Part shown: piece after piece, positions 1 through 10,300 of the stretch
Layout: every line of letters starts with the position of its first letter
How positions within the stretch are numbered: the stretch's first letter is position 1
Assembly: GCA_020636355.1 (NCBI GenBank)
Contig: JACJYB010000017.1
Location: 1-64,000, forward strand
From: Lewinellaceae bacterium
GTDB taxonomy: Bacteria; Bacteroidota; Bacteroidia; Chitinophagales; Saprospiraceae
Reading direction: 5' to 3'
Length of the DNA: 64,000 nt
Translations under genes and position numbers: made by a program
Notes under the pieces: model-generated
The model's input: only the letters and a program-made list of their open reading frames with translations
Databases searched by the model: none
Told to the model about the DNA's origin: nothing

Positions 1-1
1 C

Positions 2-814
2 GGGATGGACAAATACTTTGGGTGCTACAAATGGTCGGGTGAGCTGCGTCAGAAGATCATGCGGGAGTCCGGCTTGCCCATTTCCTTTGGCCTCTCGGTC
101 AATAAGCTGGTATCCAAGGTAGGCACCGGGGAGGCCAAGCCCAATGGCACCAAAGAGATCCCTGCCGGCACCGAGAAGGGGTTTCTGGCACCGCTGTCCA
201 CCGCCAAGATCCCCGGCCTGGGCAAGGAGACCTACAAGAAGCTCAGCTTCATGGGCGTCCGTACCATCCGCGTCCTCAGCGAGATCCCTGTCCGCCTGCT
301 GGAGCGGGAATTCGGCAAGCCGGGCCGTGTCCTCTGGGAAAACGCCAATGCCATCGACCGCCGGGCAGTCGAGCCCTACACCGAACAGAAATCGATGTCC
401 AAGGAGCGGACCTTCGCCGAAGACAGCCTCGACCTGCAGATGATCCGCCGGATGCTTCTGCACATGGTCGACGAGCTGGCTTTTGATCTGCGTGAGTCTC
501 AGAAGCTAACTTCCGTAGTTACTGTCAAGATCCGCTATGCCGACTTCAACACCTACACCAAACAGAAACGTATCCCCTATACAGCCAATAACCGGGTGCT
601 GGTGCGCTACGTCACGGAGCTCTTTGATGCGCTTTACGAGCGGCGGCAACTTATCCGTCTGGTAGGAGTTAAATTCGGCGGCCTGGTGCACGGCAATTTC
701 CAACTCAACCTCTTTGACGACAGCATTGAGGAAATCCACCTTCTTCAGCAGCTGGATCACATCCGCCGCCGCTGGGGTAAAGACAGCGTGATGCGGGCGG
801 CCTGCCTTACCTGA
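2..814 (+). CDS. dinB: DNA polymerase IV (Y-family), 5' end cut by window
   Basis: This is a translesion DNA polymerase of the Y family, which copies past damaged bases. The reading frame is open to the window edge. The first visible ATG (base 5) lies inside the palm motif GMDKYFGCYKW, so about 100 N-terminal residues are missing. Visible parts are the SFGLSVNKLVSKV segment with KPNG, the helix-hairpin-helix at IPGLGKETYKKL (thumb), and a little-finger domain over the last 90 residues ending VMRAACL. The 3' end overlaps the stop of the convergent TPR gene by 8 bases. It is unrelated to the DinB-fold protein at 20818 despite the shared name. Family assignment is firm; the activity is inferred from the family. 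Confidence 0.9.
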   Translation, partial: GMDKYFGCYKWSGELRQKIMRESGLPISFGLSVNKLVSKVGTGEAKPNGTKEIPAGTEKGFLAPLSTAKIPGLGKETYKKLSFMGVRTIRVLSEIPVRLLEREFGKPGRVLWENANAIDRRAVEPYTEQKSMSKERTFAEDSLDLQMIRRMLLHMVDELAFDLRESQKLTSVVTVKIRYADFNTYTKQKRIPYTANNRVLVRYVTELFDALYERRQLIRLVGVKFGGLVHGNFQLNLFDDSIEEIHLLQQLDHIRRRWGKDSVMRAACLT

Positions 815-2525
815 TGCAGGAGCTTTCCAGCGAAATGTCTGCGGAAGCCCATACTTCGGCGAGTAAGTCCTGCATTTGCTTGGCCGAGTCCTGAGCACCG
901 AGCTGTTCATAAGCCCGCTTAAGCCCATGTAATGCCCAGCCGTTTTTGGGAAAATGTTTCAAATCTTCCTGCAGGATCGCGATGGCATCCTGCGGTCGGC
1001 CAGCTTCCAGTTGGACCGCCCCTAAATGATGGCGCACGGAAAAAAACCAATCGGGCGGTTCGTTGTAATTCAACTGATCCTCCAGGGCAACGGCTTCATT
1101 AAGGATTTGAATGGCCTCGGAAAAGTTGTCTTCACGGCCTAGCAGTTCACCTTTTAATACGCGGTAAGCGATCTGGACCAAATCATAAGTGGAGTTGATG
1201 CCCCATATGGTAGACTCCCGGAGCCGGTTATCGGATAAGCTTATTTCCAATGCCGCTAATTCTTTTTGGGCAGCCGGAACATCCCGTTTGCCCAGAAAAG
1301 CCATACCCCGGGCATAATGGCGCACCGCTTGCGGATAAAACAAAGCCGTGTCCAGTGCAGGCATCGCTAAAATATCATCCCATTTGCCCAGTTTCACATA
1401 GACGAAGTAGGGTATGATGAAATAGTGCTGCAACGTGCTCCATTCGGGTTTTTTCATCACTTCTTTATCGACGTACGCAGCCATTTTAAGAGCCCCTTCG
1501 ATGGCATAGTGACTGTTTCCTTCCAGGGTCGCAGTGGCTGTCAAAAAGTGATAATTATGCGGGTAATAAGACAGAGGATAAACACCCTGGGCATGGCACA
1601 GGGTTGTATAGCTGCTGTCCACTTCAACTGCACGAATGTTCGAAAGGGTGCCCAAATGGTAATCCCCGGTCCGGATGTAGATGTGGGACGCCATATGGAC
1701 CAGGTGGCCCGAGCCGGGAACCAGATCCTCGTCAAATAACCGGGCGCTGGGGATGCCGCGGTAGGGCGTTTGGGATGCCTCAACCGCATGAATGTAAAAA
1801 TGGTGGGCACCCGGATGCCGGGGTGAAATCTGCAGGATGTGCTCAAGTGTTTGTACGATCTCAGGCGTCCAGGGCTTGGGTTCACCACTCGGCTCCCAAA
1901 GATCCCAGGGATGCAGGTCCATCATAGCTTCTGCATAAAGCGCTCCAATGTCGGCATCACCGGGGTATTTCCTGTAGAGCTTTTCCATCGCGGCGGCATA
2001 GGCTATATCGAATGGACTACGGTCATCAACGGCTTCCCGGGGATAGCGTACTGCAAGCGCATGAATCAAATCCAGTTCCTTGTCCGAGCTTCCTTTTTCC
2101 GCCACCTTCAGGGCCTGCTGTATGGCTTTATAAGCCCGGGAATAATGATCGGGCTCCATACCGGCATTGTAGTTGGGCCCCAAAACATAGGCAAAACCCC
2201 AGTAACACATGGCACACGACGTATCCAGTTTACTGGCGTAGTAAAATGACCGCGCAGCCTCCGCGTGATTGAAGCCATACGCCAAAACCAAGCCCTGGTT
2301 AAAATAGCGCTGAACAAGCGTGTCCGTGGTTGAAATGGGAAATTGCAAAACATTTAATCCGGGTAACAGGGGAGCCTTTTGGTTCACTTTATACCATTCG
2401 GCATCGGATACCGGCGCACCGCACATGATCGCAGGCAAGGATCCCTCGACAATTTCCGGAGCAGGGTTTTGACAATGTGCGAATAAAATAAGCAGTACTA
2501 TAAATCCAGGGTTGGTGAATTTCAT
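807..2525 (-). CDS. TPR-repeat secreted or lipid-anchored protein
   Basis: This is a protein of about 572 residues built mostly of tetratricopeptide-like helices. It carries the conserved stretch CAMCYWGFAYVLGPNYN seen in a recurrent family of bacterial TPR proteins of unknown role. I chose the ATG at 2525 because it gives a clean hydrophobic leader (MKFTNPGFIVLLILFAHC); an ATG at 2549 would add eight polar residues. The Cys after the leader suggests a lipoprotein, although the His before it is not a standard lipobox residue. The C-terminal 150 residues show regular TPR spacing. It is convergent with the polymerase gene and stands alone on its strand. No catalytic function can be assigned; protein scaffolding in the envelope is the usual guess. 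Confidence 0.8.
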   Translation of the reverse strand: MKFTNPGFIVLLILFAHCQNPAPEIVEGSLPAIMCGAPVSDAEWYKVNQKAPLLPGLNVLQFPISTTDTLVQRYFNQGLVLAYGFNHAEAARSFYYASKLDTSCAMCYWGFAYVLGPNYNAGMEPDHYSRAYKAIQQALKVAEKGSSDKELDLIHALAVRYPREAVDDRSPFDIAYAAAMEKLYRKYPGDADIGALYAEAMMDLHPWDLWEPSGEPKPWTPEIVQTLEHILQISPRHPGAHHFYIHAVEASQTPYRGIPSARLFDEDLVPGSGHLVHMASHIYIRTGDYHLGTLSNIRAVEVDSSYTTLCHAQGVYPLSYYPHNYHFLTATATLEGNSHYAIEGALKMAAYVDKEVMKKPEWSTLQHYFIIPYFVYVKLGKWDDILAMPALDTALFYPQAVRHYARGMAFLGKRDVPAAQKELAALEISLSDNRLRESTIWGINSTYDLVQIAYRVLKGELLGREDNFSEAIQILNEAVALEDQLNYNEPPDWFFSVRHHLGAVQLEAGRPQDAIAILQEDLKHFPKNGWALHGLKRAYEQLGAQDSAKQMQDLLAEVWASADISLESSCIR

Positions 2526-2732
2526 CGGACGGTTTTTTTGGAGTACCATAGAAAGTTAAAAAACTCCGGGGATATTATGCTATGGTTCGTACACGTCCGC
2601 CCATGAAAGATTTCCCTTTTGACACTTCCTGGCGCCTGTCTGATTGGTCGGCCAGCTCCCTTTACCGGTCTGGACTTAGCCCGCGGTCAGCCTTCACCAA
2701 TATATCCGGGAGGAACCGCTGTGCAACATCCA

Positions 2733-3788
2733 TCAGTTGGCCCGTAAGTATTTCTGCTCATGATCTAATAGCCATTGTTTACGCCACAAACCGCCGCCAT
2801 AACCCGTAAGTTTTCCATCCTTGCCGATGACGCGGTGACAGGGAACAATGATGGCCAGTCGATTGTCTCCATTTGCTTTTGCGACCGCCCGGACAGCTTC
2901 TGGCTGGCCGAGAACTTGCGCCTGTTCCTGATAGGAGCGAAGGCCGCCATATGGAATGGTCTGGAGGGCCTGCCACACCCGCTGCTGAAAGTCAGTACCG
3001 GGTATAGCCAGAGGTATGGAGAAGGTTTGCAGAGATCCTGCAAAATAAGCGTTGAGCTCATCAGCAAGTTGCTTCAACAGAGGATGTTCACCGGGCAGGG
3101 CAGTGGCATTAAGCAATTTCTGGATGCGTTGGATCTGGGTGGGAAGCATGCGGCGGTCCACAAACTCCAGTAGACACACTCCTGCATCGGTGACTCCGGC
3201 CAGCATAGGCCCCAATGGGGTCAGGATGCGGTTGTAGGTGATCACCAGCTGGTCACGTGTCCTGCTGGGTGAAACTCCAAATGCTTTCTTAAAAACATCC
3301 TGAAAATGGCCCAGCGATTCGAATCCGTGTTCAAATGCGGATTGGGTGATGGCATCGCCGTAGCGAATACTGCCAAATGCCTTATTGATGCGCATCAGAC
3401 GCTGATAGGTATGAAAGGTCATCTGGTAATTTTTTAAAAACCAGCGGCGTACCGTGGCCGGATCCAGGCCCCGGGCCCGCAGATCACCGTCCCGCAGCTT
3501 GAGCATAGGGTCGGTATTGAGCTCCGTGATCAGGTGTGCGTAGGCTTCCGGAGCGACACCGGCAGGCTGGAGGGGCTGGCATACCTTACATGGACGGTAT
3601 CCATGCTGCATGGCTTCCTGGATGCTCCGGTAAAAAGTTACGTTTTCCGGTTTGGGTTTGCGAGCCGAACAGGTTGGTCGGCAAAAGATACCGGTAGTCC
3701 GGACGCCTACAAAAAAAACACCTTCGTACGACGGGTCCTTTCGAACCAATGCCTGGTAAAATTCTTCGTGTTGTTGTGTTGCCTGCAT
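2733..3788 (-). CDS. ada: Ada: methylphosphotriester/O6-alkylguanine repair protein and AraC-type activator
   Basis: This is a bifunctional DNA alkylation-repair protein and transcription activator of 351 residues, the normal length. The N-terminal domain has the four zinc-ligand cysteines (C36 and C40 in FCRPTC, C67 and C70 in CKVC); the first is the expected methyl acceptor from phosphotriesters. An AraC-type helix-turn-helix pair follows (about 80-180). The C-terminal methyltransferase carries IVPCHRVIG with acceptor C317, then GKLTGYGGGLWRK. All expected catalytic residues are present. In the family, methylation of the N-terminal Cys turns the protein into an activator of its own gene. 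I did not find a recognisable operator in the 216 bp between it and the kinase gene, and no alkA or alkB lies next to it. Confidence 0.95.
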   Translation of the reverse strand: MQATQQHEEFYQALVRKDPSYEGVFFVGVRTTGIFCRPTCSARKPKPENVTFYRSIQEAMQHGYRPCKVCQPLQPAGVAPEAYAHLITELNTDPMLKLRDGDLRARGLDPATVRRWFLKNYQMTFHTYQRLMRINKAFGSIRYGDAITQSAFEHGFESLGHFQDVFKKAFGVSPSRTRDQLVITYNRILTPLGPMLAGVTDAGVCLLEFVDRRMLPTQIQRIQKLLNATALPGEHPLLKQLADELNAYFAGSLQTFSIPLAIPGTDFQQRVWQALQTIPYGGLRSYQEQAQVLGQPEAVRAVAKANGDNRLAIIVPCHRVIGKDGKLTGYGGGLWRKQWLLDHEQKYLRAN

Positions 3789-4004
3789 GGTGTATGATAA
3801 TTTAAAACCAAAGGTAAGGCAGGAGGTTATGTGGTAGCAACCTGAAATTGAACAAGCAATTTTTTAAATGCTTCATGGTAAAAGCTCACCAAGTCTAGGG
3901 GGTCCGAATGCAGGGTTAGCCATTTACAACCTATGAGTAGTCCTGCATATCAAGCACAGTCTGCATGCAGGGAAAGGCGAACAGCATAATGCGATTTACA
4001 TTTT

Positions 4005-5519
4005 TCAGTTCTCCACCCAAAAGCGGACAGCCACCTGCAACGGCCGTAGCGATGCCATTTTCTTAAAGTGGTGGGCATCCATGCGTTGATCCAGATCCTG
4101 CAACGTTTTAACGGCTTCCAGAATGTAGGGGCCTTTGTTTAGCATGGCACATTCAGCCCGTACGGCCATCGCGGCATCGGTGATCTCTGCCCGGGTTGCT
4201 TGCCCTGTCTTTACGAGGTTTTCAAGGATTTGCGTGGCCCATATATAGGGAATATGGGCAGCTTCGCACAACCAGGCGATTTGTTCCTGTACCTCAGCGA
4301 TGCGTTCCCAGCCCAATTCGACAGCAAGGTCGCCTCGAGCGATCATCACCCCTACTTTTGGATTCTGCATGGCCTGAAGCAAGAGGGAAGGCAGGTGCCG
4401 AAAGCTTTTTTTGGTTTCTATTTTCAGGATAATTCCCAGATCCGTTTTGTTCAATTCACGCAACGATTCCTGGAGCGCCTTGACATCTTCAACGGACTGT
4501 ACGAAAGAGTAGCCTACCATATGCGCATGACGAGCAATAAATGGCAATGTTTCACGGTCTTTTTGGGTCAGTGATGGCAGATTTAGTGCGGTGTCCGGGA
4601 GATTGATGCCTTTGGAAGCCCTCAGCAGTCCACCCTGTAAGGGGACATGATGGATGCGGATCAACGCTTTCTCGGCGTCGACAGCCTCAACAATACCTCC
4701 GATTTTACCGTCATCAAACCAAATCGCTTCCCCAGCCTTCAGATGATCAAAAATCTCGGGTAGCGTGGTACTGATGCATGCCGGTTTGTCCTTTTTTGCC
4801 GGTCTTCCCTTAACCGCTTCCCGCATCAGATAGAGGACATCGCCCTGGGTGAGTTCGATGCCTTTGCGTTTCTTTTTTTTGCCTTTTTTGATCGGTCCGG
4901 TACGTAACTTTGGCCCTGGTAAATCCATATAAATCAGGCAGGAAGCGGCCAGGGTCCGCTCTGCTTTATGGATGTTCCAGATCATCTTGGCCCAGGTCTC
5001 CTGATCATCATGACTGCAATTGATCCGTACGATTTCCACGCCCTGAGCAATTAGTGCTTCAACCAATTCGTAATTGGTGCTTGCTTCACTGGGCAAGGTG
5101 ACCATGATGCGGGTGTGATCTTTCCATTTTTCCGGTCCAAACAGTTGATTGGTATGTTTTTTTAACCGTCTCCGGCTACGGGGGAAGCCGGAATAGAAAG
5201 ACAATCCCATTTCTTCCAACTCTTTTTTTGGCGTACCGGCCAGAAGATGCAGGTGATACAGCGAATTGCTCAGATTTGCAAAGGCGTATCGTTCGGAATG
5301 GCCCAAAGAAGAAATGCCCAGGGTTGATAATTTTTCCTGAATGGGCCGGAGATCCATGGTTCTCAGGGTGAGGTAATGTAAAAGATTACGGGCACTTTCC
5401 CGGTAGGATGAATGCACTTGATCCAGGATCTCCTGGTGATCCTTCTCCTTTTGCAGCATGGTTTCCCGCAATTCGGTCAGGAAAGTGATCAATTGCTGAA
5501 TGGAGCTGACCTTTTTCAT
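4005..5519 (-). CDS. Pyruvate kinase-like protein with N-terminal extension, no C-terminal domain
   Basis: This 504-residue protein has pyruvate kinase A and B domains: RINCSHD (substrate side), KIETKKS (catalytic Lys), MIARGDLAVELG (metal-binding loop) and ATQILENLVKTGQATRAEITD. Two features are unusual. There are about 130 extra helical residues before the barrel, and the protein ends about 45 residues after the ATRAEITD motif, so the usual regulatory C-terminal domain is absent. A basic stretch (KKGKKKKRKG) sits at the start of the B domain. The gene follows the DUF2007 gene by 6 bp, so the two are probably cotranscribed. Catalysis looks possible, but allosteric control by the classical effector site is not. 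It could be a second, specialised isozyme. Confidence 0.82.
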   Translation of the reverse strand: MKKVSSIQQLITFLTELRETMLQKEKDHQEILDQVHSSYRESARNLLHYLTLRTMDLRPIQEKLSTLGISSLGHSERYAFANLSNSLYHLHLLAGTPKKELEEMGLSFYSGFPRSRRRLKKHTNQLFGPEKWKDHTRIMVTLPSEASTNYELVEALIAQGVEIVRINCSHDDQETWAKMIWNIHKAERTLAASCLIYMDLPGPKLRTGPIKKGKKKKRKGIELTQGDVLYLMREAVKGRPAKKDKPACISTTLPEIFDHLKAGEAIWFDDGKIGGIVEAVDAEKALIRIHHVPLQGGLLRASKGINLPDTALNLPSLTQKDRETLPFIARHAHMVGYSFVQSVEDVKALQESLRELNKTDLGIILKIETKKSFRHLPSLLLQAMQNPKVGVMIARGDLAVELGWERIAEVQEQIAWLCEAAHIPYIWATQILENLVKTGQATRAEITDAAMAVRAECAMLNKGPYILEAVKTLQDLDQRMDAHHFKKMASLRPLQVAVRFWVEN

Positions 5520-5525
5520 AGAGGT

Positions 5526-5729
5526 TTATTCCTGATGGTCAGCGATCAGCTTCAATGCTTTCTCTTTTTCCGAAGCTTCTACGATCACGATCGCTTCACC
5601 GATAGGCAACGCTGAATCGTGCTTGTTGATCATCACGGCATGGATGCCATTTTCTTCCAACTTTTGCTTGATGATTTCCGCCTGGTATACTTCACCGGAC
5701 CGAAACACCGATATCCAACTTTCTTCCAT
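5526..5729 (-). CDS. DUF2007 small protein
   Basis: This is a 67-residue protein of the DUF2007 (putative signal-transducing) family, with the pattern of a two-strand/helix fold: WISVFRSGEVYQAEIIKQKLEENGI then a second half rich in IVEASEKEKALKLI. Family members are small, often one per operon, and their role is not established. The gene is the first of a two-gene unit with the pyruvate kinase-like gene 6 bp downstream. That pairing may hint at a regulatory or sensing partner, but this is inference only. Confidence 0.75.
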   Translation of the reverse strand: MEESWISVFRSGEVYQAEIIKQKLEENGIHAVMINKHDSALPIGEAIVIVEASEKEKALKLIADHQE

Positions 5730-5878
5730 GATAATAGTACAATTTTGACCTGTAAGTTGTTCGGTAAGATAGGCGGTTTATTTGATAAGCTAAGGACATA
5801 GTCATTGCACACCGACAGTAATTACCCGACTTCTCTTCATGGATTGCAACCAATTCGGTACAACATGGGCGATTTGGT

Positions 5879-5886
5879 TATTTTTG
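5879..5886 (+). promoter_or_regulatory. Bacteroidota -7 element before the GT2 gene
   Basis: TATTTTTG matches the Bacteroidota sigma-70 -7 consensus TAnnTTTG. Its G is 23 bases before the GTG start, which would leave a leader of about 15-17 bases. I see no convincing -33 TTTG at the right distance. Confidence 0.45.
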
Positions 5887-5908
5887 GACCGCTCAAACCA
5901 GCGGGACC

Positions 5909-7249
5909 GTGCAAAATACCATTGACCCCATTGCCGAAAAACAACATCTCGTCTTAAAGCGCTTTTCGGCGAAGCGCAAGATCAGCCTAGTTTGGCGGCT
6001 GGTGTGGGGTATACTTCTCACCGGTCTGTTGTTACTGGGTTTTTATTGGCCGATTTGGGGATTCATTTTGTTTGTTGCCGGAATGTTCAATTACCTTTTT
6101 TTATTGAGTTATCGCTTGAGCAATCTGGAAAAAGTCTCCCCTACGGATGAAGTGCCTTCGCTGGGTAATCAAAAATTATCCTGTACCATTCTGGTTCCCC
6201 TTAAAAACGAAGGTGAGGTGATTGGAGGTTGTCTGGATGCCATTCGTCATCTCGATTATCCTGACTCGCTCAAAGAGTTGCTGATCATTGTGGAAGACAA
6301 CGATGCCTTTACATTAGAGCATCTTAATCAATTCAAGCTTCCCGGTTATGGGCGCGTAGTACTCATCCCCCCTGGCTATCCAGCAACGAAAGGCAGGTCC
6401 CTCCTTTACGGATTAAAAAATGCTACCGGTGACCTGATCACTGTATTTGATGCTGAAAGCAGGCCTGAAAAAGATCAGTTGCAAAAGGCTGCAGCCTACT
6501 TTTCCCGACCGGAAGATCTGGTTTGTGTCCAGTCAAGGGTGATAATCACCAACAAAAATCAAAACTGGATCACCCAAAATTTTGCGGCAGAGTATTACGA
6601 ATGGTTTTATAATTTCTTGCAGTATCAATCCAACCATCATCGTCCTTTCGGACTTGGAGGTAACTCATTTTATGTTTCACGGAAAGTGTTGATCCGTAGC
6701 GGTGCCTGGGATCCCTTCAATGTAACCGAGGATGCCGACCTAAGTGTTCGGCTTGTCCGCCAGGGTGTTAAATTTATCATGGTCAATAGTTCGACAAGCG
6801 AAGAATGTCCGCGCCGGGTCGGTGCCTGGCTTAAACAACGAACGCGCTGGAACAAGGGGTTAATGGTAACCCAAATGGTTCACCTAGTTCCATCTGTATT
6901 CAAATCAGGATTCGGATTGATGGATTGGATTTCATTCTGGACTCGTAGTCTTTCAGGATCTTTCTTGCCCTTCTTCAACATTTTTATTTTGTTCTACCTG
7001 CTGGTTGGTCATTTGTCGCCACGGTTTACCTGGAAAGCTAGCTTGGCCTTGTGGTCCTTGTTTGCCATTAGTCTTTTGGTGATGACCATTGTTAATGTAA
7101 TCACCTTCAAGCGGATTCATGTCAAATACCGTTTCTGGCAGGTCCTTCCCGGGATGTTGGGGTACATGGCATTACACATTCTGGCTGGATTTAATGCGTT
7201 AATCCAATACCTTCTAGCTCCACTGAAATGGAACAAAACGGATCATTAA
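5909..7249 (+). CDS. Glycosyltransferase family 2, membrane-bound
   Basis: This is a processive-type GT2 glycosyltransferase of 446 residues. Two N-terminal membrane helices (about 27-70) are followed by the GT-A catalytic domain: CTILVPLKNEGEVIGG (nucleotide-sugar site), IIVEDND, TVFDAESRPE (DxD-like region), EDADLSVRLVRQG, and the acceptor motif QRTRWNKGLM. Three C-terminal membrane helices follow. The layout is that of cellulose/GlcNAc-polymer synthases, so it probably extends or exports a polysaccharide from the cytoplasmic face. The start is GTG: there is no in-frame ATG near it, and the -7 element lies 23 bases upstream. The neighbours do not reveal the substrate. Confidence 0.85.
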   Translation: MQNTIDPIAEKQHLVLKRFSAKRKISLVWRLVWGILLTGLLLLGFYWPIWGFILFVAGMFNYLFLLSYRLSNLEKVSPTDEVPSLGNQKLSCTILVPLKNEGEVIGGCLDAIRHLDYPDSLKELLIIVEDNDAFTLEHLNQFKLPGYGRVVLIPPGYPATKGRSLLYGLKNATGDLITVFDAESRPEKDQLQKAAAYFSRPEDLVCVQSRVIITNKNQNWITQNFAAEYYEWFYNFLQYQSNHHRPFGLGGNSFYVSRKVLIRSGAWDPFNVTEDADLSVRLVRQGVKFIMVNSSTSEECPRRVGAWLKQRTRWNKGLMVTQMVHLVPSVFKSGFGLMDWISFWTRSLSGSFLPFFNIFILFYLLVGHLSPRFTWKASLALWSLFAISLLVMTIVNVITFKRIHVKYRFWQVLPGMLGYMALHILAGFNALIQYLLAPLKWNKTDH

Positions 7250-7295
7250 TCAGGCTTTAGTACAATTATCTCCTATCATTTACCGGACAATTTGA

Positions 7296-7303
7296 TATTT
7301 TTG
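7296..7303 (+). promoter_or_regulatory. Bacteroidota -7 element before the giant T9SS gene
   Basis: TATTTTTG matches TAnnTTTG and lies 26 bases before the ATG at 7330. The -33 region is weak. Confidence 0.45.
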
Positions 7304-7329
7304 GTTTTTACAACTGAAAACCAGCTTAC

Positions 7330-10300
7330 ATGCTCCCAAAGTATTTCCTTGGAACTGCTGTTCTTTTTGGACTGAGTTTCATGGCTGCCGTTTATTTCTT
7401 TGCTCCGGGTACGGCCCAATGGACAGGAGCAGTTGATACCGATTGGAATAATCCTAGTAACTGGATCGCATCCAGTGGAACTCCATCACTGCCACCAGTT
7501 GGAGGCTCACTTGGTGATATGGTAGTGATACCGGATGTATCGGGTTCGACCAACCGATTCCCGGTCGTCAACAATGCCGTGGTTGCCACGGCACGTTCCA
7601 TGTCTGTTCAGGCAGGAGCAATGGTGACGGTTAACATCGGCGGCACACTTAATGTGATTGGCAGTGATTACGATGGAGTAACCAATAACGGGCAGATCAC
7701 TAACAATGGCACCATGTATGTGGACTCTGCGTACAACGATGGACTGGTCAACCTCCCCGGAAGCCAGTTTACCAACAGCGGTGTATTTACGGTAATTAAT
7801 GGTTTGGGTAACCGGGTCGAAAATTACAGCACCATCACCAATAGCGGCACTTTTAATGTGTTTATGGGCGTGGATACCAATTTTATCAATCATACTGGGG
7901 CTACAATTGACAACCAGGGAGGTACCTTCAATGTTGATGGGGGACTAAGTGCACGGGTAGCCAACCGCGGTACCATTCAAAGCCAGGCTGCATTTAACAT
8001 AGGTGGAGCAACCATGGGCGTTTGTCTGGTCAATTTTGCCGGAGGGCAAATCGATATCCAGGGTGGGACATGCAACATTTCAAGTGGTACGGATACCCGA
8101 GTGCTGAACTACGGAAGTATTGAAAATCATGGTGCTTTCCAGATTGGCGGTGCCTTGAACGGAATGGGGTTTATCAACTATGCATCCGGTAGCGTGCTAA
8201 CAGACAATAACTTTAGTGTTGGTGGAGGTAATGATCAACGGGTGGCCAACTATGGTACCTTTAACAATAATGGTGCCTTAATAGTCTCGGGTGCCGCGAC
8301 CGGGATCGGATGGGGAAATTATACCGGTTCTCTGATGGAAAATGGTGCCCTTTCTTCGGTGATTGTGAACGGAGGTAATGAGACGCAAATAGATAATTAC
8401 AGTCAAATAACCACCAATAACAGCTTCAATTTAAATGGAGGAGGAACCTCTAATCCGACAATGTATAATCATACCGGCGCTGTATTTGATGTGCTAGCCG
8501 GGACGGTAGACATAAATTTCGGAAATGGTACCCACCTCTATAATGAAGGAATGGTCAATAATCATTCTACTTCTATGAGCTTAAACTATGGTTTCGGTTC
8601 GGGATTGGAAAACAAAACCGGCGCTATCTTTAACCATTTTAGTGGAAGTCTCCTCGTCGAATACCTTGATAAAACCAGGGTCCAAAACTGGGGCGACCTG
8701 AATTTGCATTCGGATGCCAACTTCCTTTATGGTAATAATGCGGACTTGATTAACTACTCTACAGGAATCGTACGCCAACGGGGTGGGGTCCTTACCCTGA
8801 GAAGTGCAACGAGCCAACCATTATTTGATAATCAGGGAACTTTTTACGGAAGTCCGGGAACCGAAATTTACATGACAAATTCTAGTGGGTATGGCTTAAG
8901 CAACAGTGGTACGTTCTTAGACAGTGCTTCCTGTAATTTGACTTTTGGATACCTCGGCAATGATGCGATTTATAACACCGGTTATTTGTGGATTGATTGT
9001 GCGGTCACCTATGGGGGCTTTTACAAACCCTTACTGGAGAACCTGGATACTGCGATTCTTGGCTCTCAAGCTTCATTTACTCCTATTTCTTATTATAATG
9101 TGACGGACCTGATCATCAATAGTGGTTACCTGGAGAGTGGAGCGGATTGGACGGTGTCTCCTTCAGATGGATATGTCCTCAAAAATTCCGGTCATGACTG
9201 GTTTACGTCAACCTCATCATTCTGGGGGCAGAAACTATCAAGTACCGTACCCATCTTAAATAATACCGGTCAGCTAGAAAACGATGGACAATTTCAATTC
9301 AGGGAATTTGAATCCCAGGTCATCAATAACACCGCAACCTTTATCAATCGCGGTCTGGTGCAAGCCAGCAATTTTTCAACAGCACATCAAGGTATTATTA
9401 ATAGCGATAGTCTGATCAATCAGGGAACCATCAAATTGGATACCATCACGACCAACGGTCTGTTTAATCAAGGTACTTTCATCAATGATACGACCGGACA
9501 CTATTATGCCGATTATATTGGGCAGAATGGTATTCAGAATGAGCTTGATGCTTATGTCAAGAATAATGGAGAAATCCAGGTTGGCGGAACGCTTGGGATC
9601 GGCAATTATGCAATTAGTAATCATGGTGTAGTGGATAATTGTAATCTGATGGATCTAGGTAATCAGGGCCTGTTGGTGCGCGGAGGCATATTAACCGGGT
9701 CTGCCTTCAATAACCGCTCTTACGGACAGATCCTGATCAATAACGCCGATACGGGTATCATCAGCAACACTGATTTTCTAAATGAACCATGCGCAATCAT
9801 CCAAACCCTTGGGGTAGTTCTTGATAATGGTAATTTCATCAATCAGGGTTTCATCCTGAAGAACCTCGATACCAATAGCGTTGCCAGCAATATTGCCGTT
9901 AACGATGGACTGATCGTCAATGATGATCCGGACCCATTTAATGTTGGGTCAGGAAATGGCTACCTCACCAATGGATCTTATACGCCACCGACTGGGTCCC
10001 TGTACAATATCCGGACCAACGGAGAGGAATATACTGTGGTTTGTCAAGACCGGATCAATGTGTCCCTGGGTAGCACTTGTCAGGTGGAGATTACTCCGGG
10101 TATGCTGCTTACCGGCAATCCGATCTGTCCGGATTATTTTCAGGTAAGCCTGACCTATCCGGCCGGTACCACCAAATACAATCCTGCCAATATCGTCGAT
10201 GCATCCCACCGGGGACTCGAGCTAACATATAATGTGATTGATCCGGCAACGAAAAACCGGTGTTGGGGAACGATTGTCGTCGAAGACAAATTTCCACCAC

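Noticed and set aside
2662..2733. A 23-codon ORF whose ATG overlaps the ada stop (TGATG), minus strand
   Set aside because: The overlap could allow coupled translation, but the peptide is very short, has no recognisable motif and lacks other support.
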